From: Moringa oleifera
Taxonomy: Eukaryota > Streptophyta > Magnoliopsida > Brassicales > Moringaceae
NCBI GenBank assembly: GCA_021397835.1
Contig: JAJFZO010000094.1
Span: 5,308,001-5,372,000, forward strand
Direction: 5' to 3'
DNA: 64,000 nucleotides
The position numbers and the translations under genes were made by a program. The notes under the pieces are model-generated. The model ran no database searches, was not told the DNA's origin, and saw nothing but the letters and a program-made list of their open reading frames with translations. Positions 60,623 through 64,000 of the stretch are shown piece after piece; the stretch's first letter is position 1; every line of letters begins with the position of its first letter.

Positions 60623-62147
60623 ATGGCAACTGGTACTATGGGCATGCACTGCAGCGGAAAGTCTTGGAAACCTCTCGCTGTGATGATAGGAGTGTCTTTC
60701 ACCATTGCCGTCGTCACTGTGCTCTTCGAGAAGATCCTTGAGAATAAAGGAGTTAACCATATGGTCGTCGCTACATACCTGCTGGCAATTGCCACCGTTT
60801 TCTTGACACCCATTGCCTTCTTTCGTGAAAGGTACGAAGCTACTGCCTGCTTAACAATTCATTGTGCCTGAATTTCGGTTCATGTCATTTGATGTCTTGT
60901 CTTGCAGGCAAACTAGACCCAAGCTTACAGCTCTCATCTTGTGCCAACTTTTCTTTAGTGCTCTAGTTGGGTACGTTATAACATCCTTGAGCTTGTCCAT
61001 TGAATTATTAGTTACTTATATCATCATCCACTAGGAAACTCTTTGATTTTTTGATCAGGGCAAGTCTCCTTCAGTACTTCTTCCTCCTTGGACTTAAACA
61101 CACATCAGCTACGTTCTCCTGTGCGTTCATTAACTTGGTGCCTGCGGTCACATTCATAGCTGCATTACCATTCAAGTAAGCATACTTTGGGAATTGGGTT
61201 TTTCTGGCTGGATCTCTACTCATTGCAAGCTCTTACGCGTTCGCAGACTAGAGAAAGTGAACTGGAAAACCAGGGCCGGGAGAGCTAAAGTGCTAGGTGT
61301 GCTGGTTTGCGTTGGTGGAGCATTAGTTTTGATCCTTTACAAAGGAATGCCATTAACCAGTTCTCATCAGAAAGTCAACGAAGCAGCCCCTGCCAACACC
61401 AAGAAGCCGGAGATGTGGGCTATTGGTTCGATATTTTTGATCACAGGCTGCGTCGTCTGGTCCTTCTGGTTCCTCATACAGGCAAAGATTTCCAGAAGAT
61501 ATCCTTGCGAGTACTCTAGCACCGCTATTCTCTCCTTTTTTGCTACCATCCAGTCTGCTTTCTTAAGTTTTTTCCCGGAGAGGAACCTTTCCATGTGGGT
61601 TTTGAAGAGGAAACTGGAGGTAATCAGTGTCATATTCGCAGTAAGTGTACTTTCTAAAGTAATTAATCATCCGATGTCGCGTAGAATAAAATTTCCTTGG
61701 TAACATAAACAGCTCCTCTGTTCATTTGCACTGAACAGGGGGTGGTAGGATCAGGCTTCTCGTACGTGGGAATGTCCTGGTGTGTGAAAAAAAAGGGTCC
61801 TGTGTTCACTTCTGCATTCACCCCCTTGATACAGATATTCGCAGCCATATTGGACTTACCATTTCTACAAGGGCAGCTTCATCTGGGCAGGTAAATTGTT
61901 CCTTAATTTTATTTGTTCTTCCGCTAAGTATCCTTCTGCTTACTATATATTTATAGAGTTCTGAACATCAATGGGCAGCGTGCTGGGATCTATCATGGTC
62001 ATAATCGGTCTGTACGTTCTTCTCTGGGGTAAAAGCCAAGACGCAGAGGATTCTCTGATGAAGCAAGCTGCAGTAGCTGAAGAAGGTGAAGTCTACAACC
62101 CTGTTGCCCAAATGACAACAGTGGCTGTCCATTCAACCAGTGAATGA
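60623..62147 (+). CDS. WAT1-related/UMAMIT (EamA) transporter, copy 2
   Basis: Six exons: 60623-60831, 60908-60970, 61059-61175, 61247-61640, 61739-61890 and 61979-62147; 367 aa, phases consistent. It starts MATGTMGMHCSGKSWKP. Ten hydrophobic helices match copy 1 almost helix by helix (for example VLGVLVCVGGALVLILYKGM, SGFSYVGMSWCVKKKGPVF, VLGSIMVIIGLYVLLWGK). A polar tail follows (AAVAEEGEVYNPVAQ...). Length is normal for the family, which carries amino acids or auxin between cell compartments. Intron positions are identical to copy 1. This looks like the fully functional member of the pair. Confidence 0.94.
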
Positions 62148-64000
62148 TGTCAGAGACCGATTAGGTCCTTAAGAAAGTATTCCCATTAGTCCAAATAAAA
62201 CTTGACATAGGACACATGCTTATATATACACCAAACTAGAGTTTTAAGTCACTTGTATTTGTTATGTCTAGCAGTATTTTGGGCATCTCCAGTCTAAGAT
62301 ATTTTTAATTATTAGTTTATTAGGTTAAAAAAAATGAAAGAATAAAGCATACATTTTTTTATTAAAGGTTCTAAGTTACATAAACTTTTAATAAATTGAA
62401 CTTTAATTTATTAATTTAGTTTAAATTAAATTTTAATTTAAATAATTATTGAAAATTAAGAATATGTTAGATGTTAAAATATCTCAATAATGATTTTAAT
62501 GAATTCTTTACTTTATTTTGAGTTCATCTTTTAAATTTGAATAATTTTTTTTTTAAAATTTATTTTAATTTATTTTAAATTTTTAATAATATAAATTTAA
62601 ATATATATTTTTAACAATTAAAAATTTTTGTGATGATAATATGAATATTTTTTATATTTATAAAAATTTTAAATCAAAATTTATTATAAAATTTTTAATT
62701 TAAATATTCTTAATTATTGATTTTTTATAAAATTAAATTTAATCCATATTAATAAATTAGAGTTTAATTGATAATTTTTTGAATATTAAATATCAAGATT
62801 TTATATAACATTTACCCAAGTTTTTATTTTAAGTTATTCCTTTAAATAAAAATGTAAAGTTAAATCAATGGAACACATGGATAATACTAGGGTTACATCT
62901 AAGGTGGACATGGTTAGTACTTGGTTTGGTTTGATTTCAAAACGTCGATTCAAAGTTCATAATTAAAATAAATCAAAACTTGAACCATTAAATTTTAATT
63001 CTCGTTAAAATTCAGTTCAAAAACGGTTCAGATTTCGATTCATAACCGATTTAGATTCAAGTTCGATTCAAATTCGGTTTAGCGTTGGTTCATATTAAGT
63101 TCAGTTCAAAATCAGTTCAAATAAAAAAAAATTCTTTAATAAAAGCATTTTATATTTAAATTAAAAAATTAATAATTTTTTAATAAAAATATAGTAACCA
63201 TATTTTCAATAAAATATTTTTTAAAATTAAATTATTTTATATGTTTTAATTAATTTAATTAAAAACTAAATCAAAATTATTGATTTTAAATTTATGATTT
63301 TGGTTTTGGTTTAAATTTTATATGAATCATAATCGAACTATATTTAAAGTGATTCTAATTATAATTCGAAATTAAAACCATTATAAATAGTTTTAATTTG
63401 GTTTAAATTTTAAAAATTATAATTCAGTTCACAAGGTTGAATCAAATCGTGATCACCTTCAGTTTTATCTATTTCAGTATTATAATGTGTATCTGTATCA
63501 TTTAAATTGCATTGAATGCTAGACCATATAAACAAGCTTATTTTTGAGATTGAGTTTTTTATATCTGTGATTAATTTTTAATAGAATTATGATATATGAT
63601 AATTTAATAAATTTAATAATTTAATTTTATTTATTATTTTATTTTTAAAATTAATATTATAAATTATCAAAATAATTTTATAATTTTTTATTAAGAAAAC
63701 TCAATATAAAATTTAGATCCTTAGAAGATCTTGATATTATCTTTGGAGACATGGCATTGTTAAGGTTTCCATTTTATCTGGCTCAACGGAAAGTTGATGG
63801 GCTAGTTAGCGTCATTGCCATGTCACTGTCACAAATTCAGACCATTGAAATGAGTTGCAAGAGAGAATTATAATTGTCTTATTATCTGATAATATCAATC
63901 TCATGTCCTTGTTTCTACGCGTACACTATTTTCCTATCTGTTTGAGGAAACCTCCTCCTCCTTCTTGGTCTTCTTCTTGCATTATATAGAACACTTCCAC
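62148..64000. other. 3' flank of WAT1 copy 2 and AT-rich DNA; right edge resembles the copy 1 flank
   Basis: 62280-63720 is AT-rich with a patch (62985-63120) of repeated GTTCA/GATTC words. 63745-64000 aligns on the same strand with 51370-51600, which lies just beyond the 3' end of WAT1 copy 1. No gene is complete here. Confidence 0.6.

Noticed and set aside
1..64000. CRISPR arrays, rRNA, tRNA or conserved microRNA precursors
   Set aside because: No regularly spaced repeats, tRNA folds or familiar conserved microRNA sequences were noticed on either strand by eye; a folding or covariance-model search was not possible.

Overview
The window is nuclear DNA from a flowering plant, almost certainly a eudicot. 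It has AT-rich intergenic DNA, spliced genes with GT-AG introns, plant-only families (RPOTmp polymerase, WAT1/UMAMIT transporters, RGF/GOLVEN peptide precursors, GDSL lipases) and decayed LINE, copia and gypsy elements. I cannot name the species. Exon boundaries were placed by hand from splice motifs, reading phase and family knowledge.

Region 1 (1-28,300) is housekeeping. It holds the 3' part of a kanadaptin/FHA-domain gene on the plus strand. Converging on it is the complete 19-exon gene for the dual-targeted organellar RNA polymerase RPOTmp on the minus strand (1,026 aa). A 5.4-kb antisense L1-type LINE sits in one RPOTmp intron, with flanking repeats that overlap the splice donor. Next, also on the minus strand, is a six-exon ABHD17-like alpha/beta hydrolase with a 10-residue repeat tail.

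Region 2 (28,300-37,000) is a 6-kb gene-poor stretch followed by an intronless F-box gene orthologous in appearance to Arabidopsis At5g15710.

Region 3 (37,000-50,100) has two minus-strand GDSL esterase/lipase genes bracketing a plus-strand tandem pair of small secreted-peptide genes. The peptide precursors look like RGF/GLV/CLEL sulfopeptide precursors with identical three-exon layouts. The first GDSL gene carries frame disruptions in exon 3; the second is intact.

Region 4 (51,300-64,000) is a WAT1/UMAMIT transporter cluster. Two six-exon paralogues are arranged head to head about 7.3 kb apart. Both carry relics of the same copia-type LTR in their upstream regions. A decayed gypsy element and very AT-rich DNA lie between them. 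Sequence at the right edge resembles the 3' flank of the first copy, which suggests a further minus-strand copy just outside the window.

The most interesting items are the diverging RGF-like peptide pair, the LINE whose target-site repeats overlap an intact 5' splice site, and the WAT1 duplication with its start-codon loss, tail truncation and predicted third copy. Nothing here amounts to a wholly new system.
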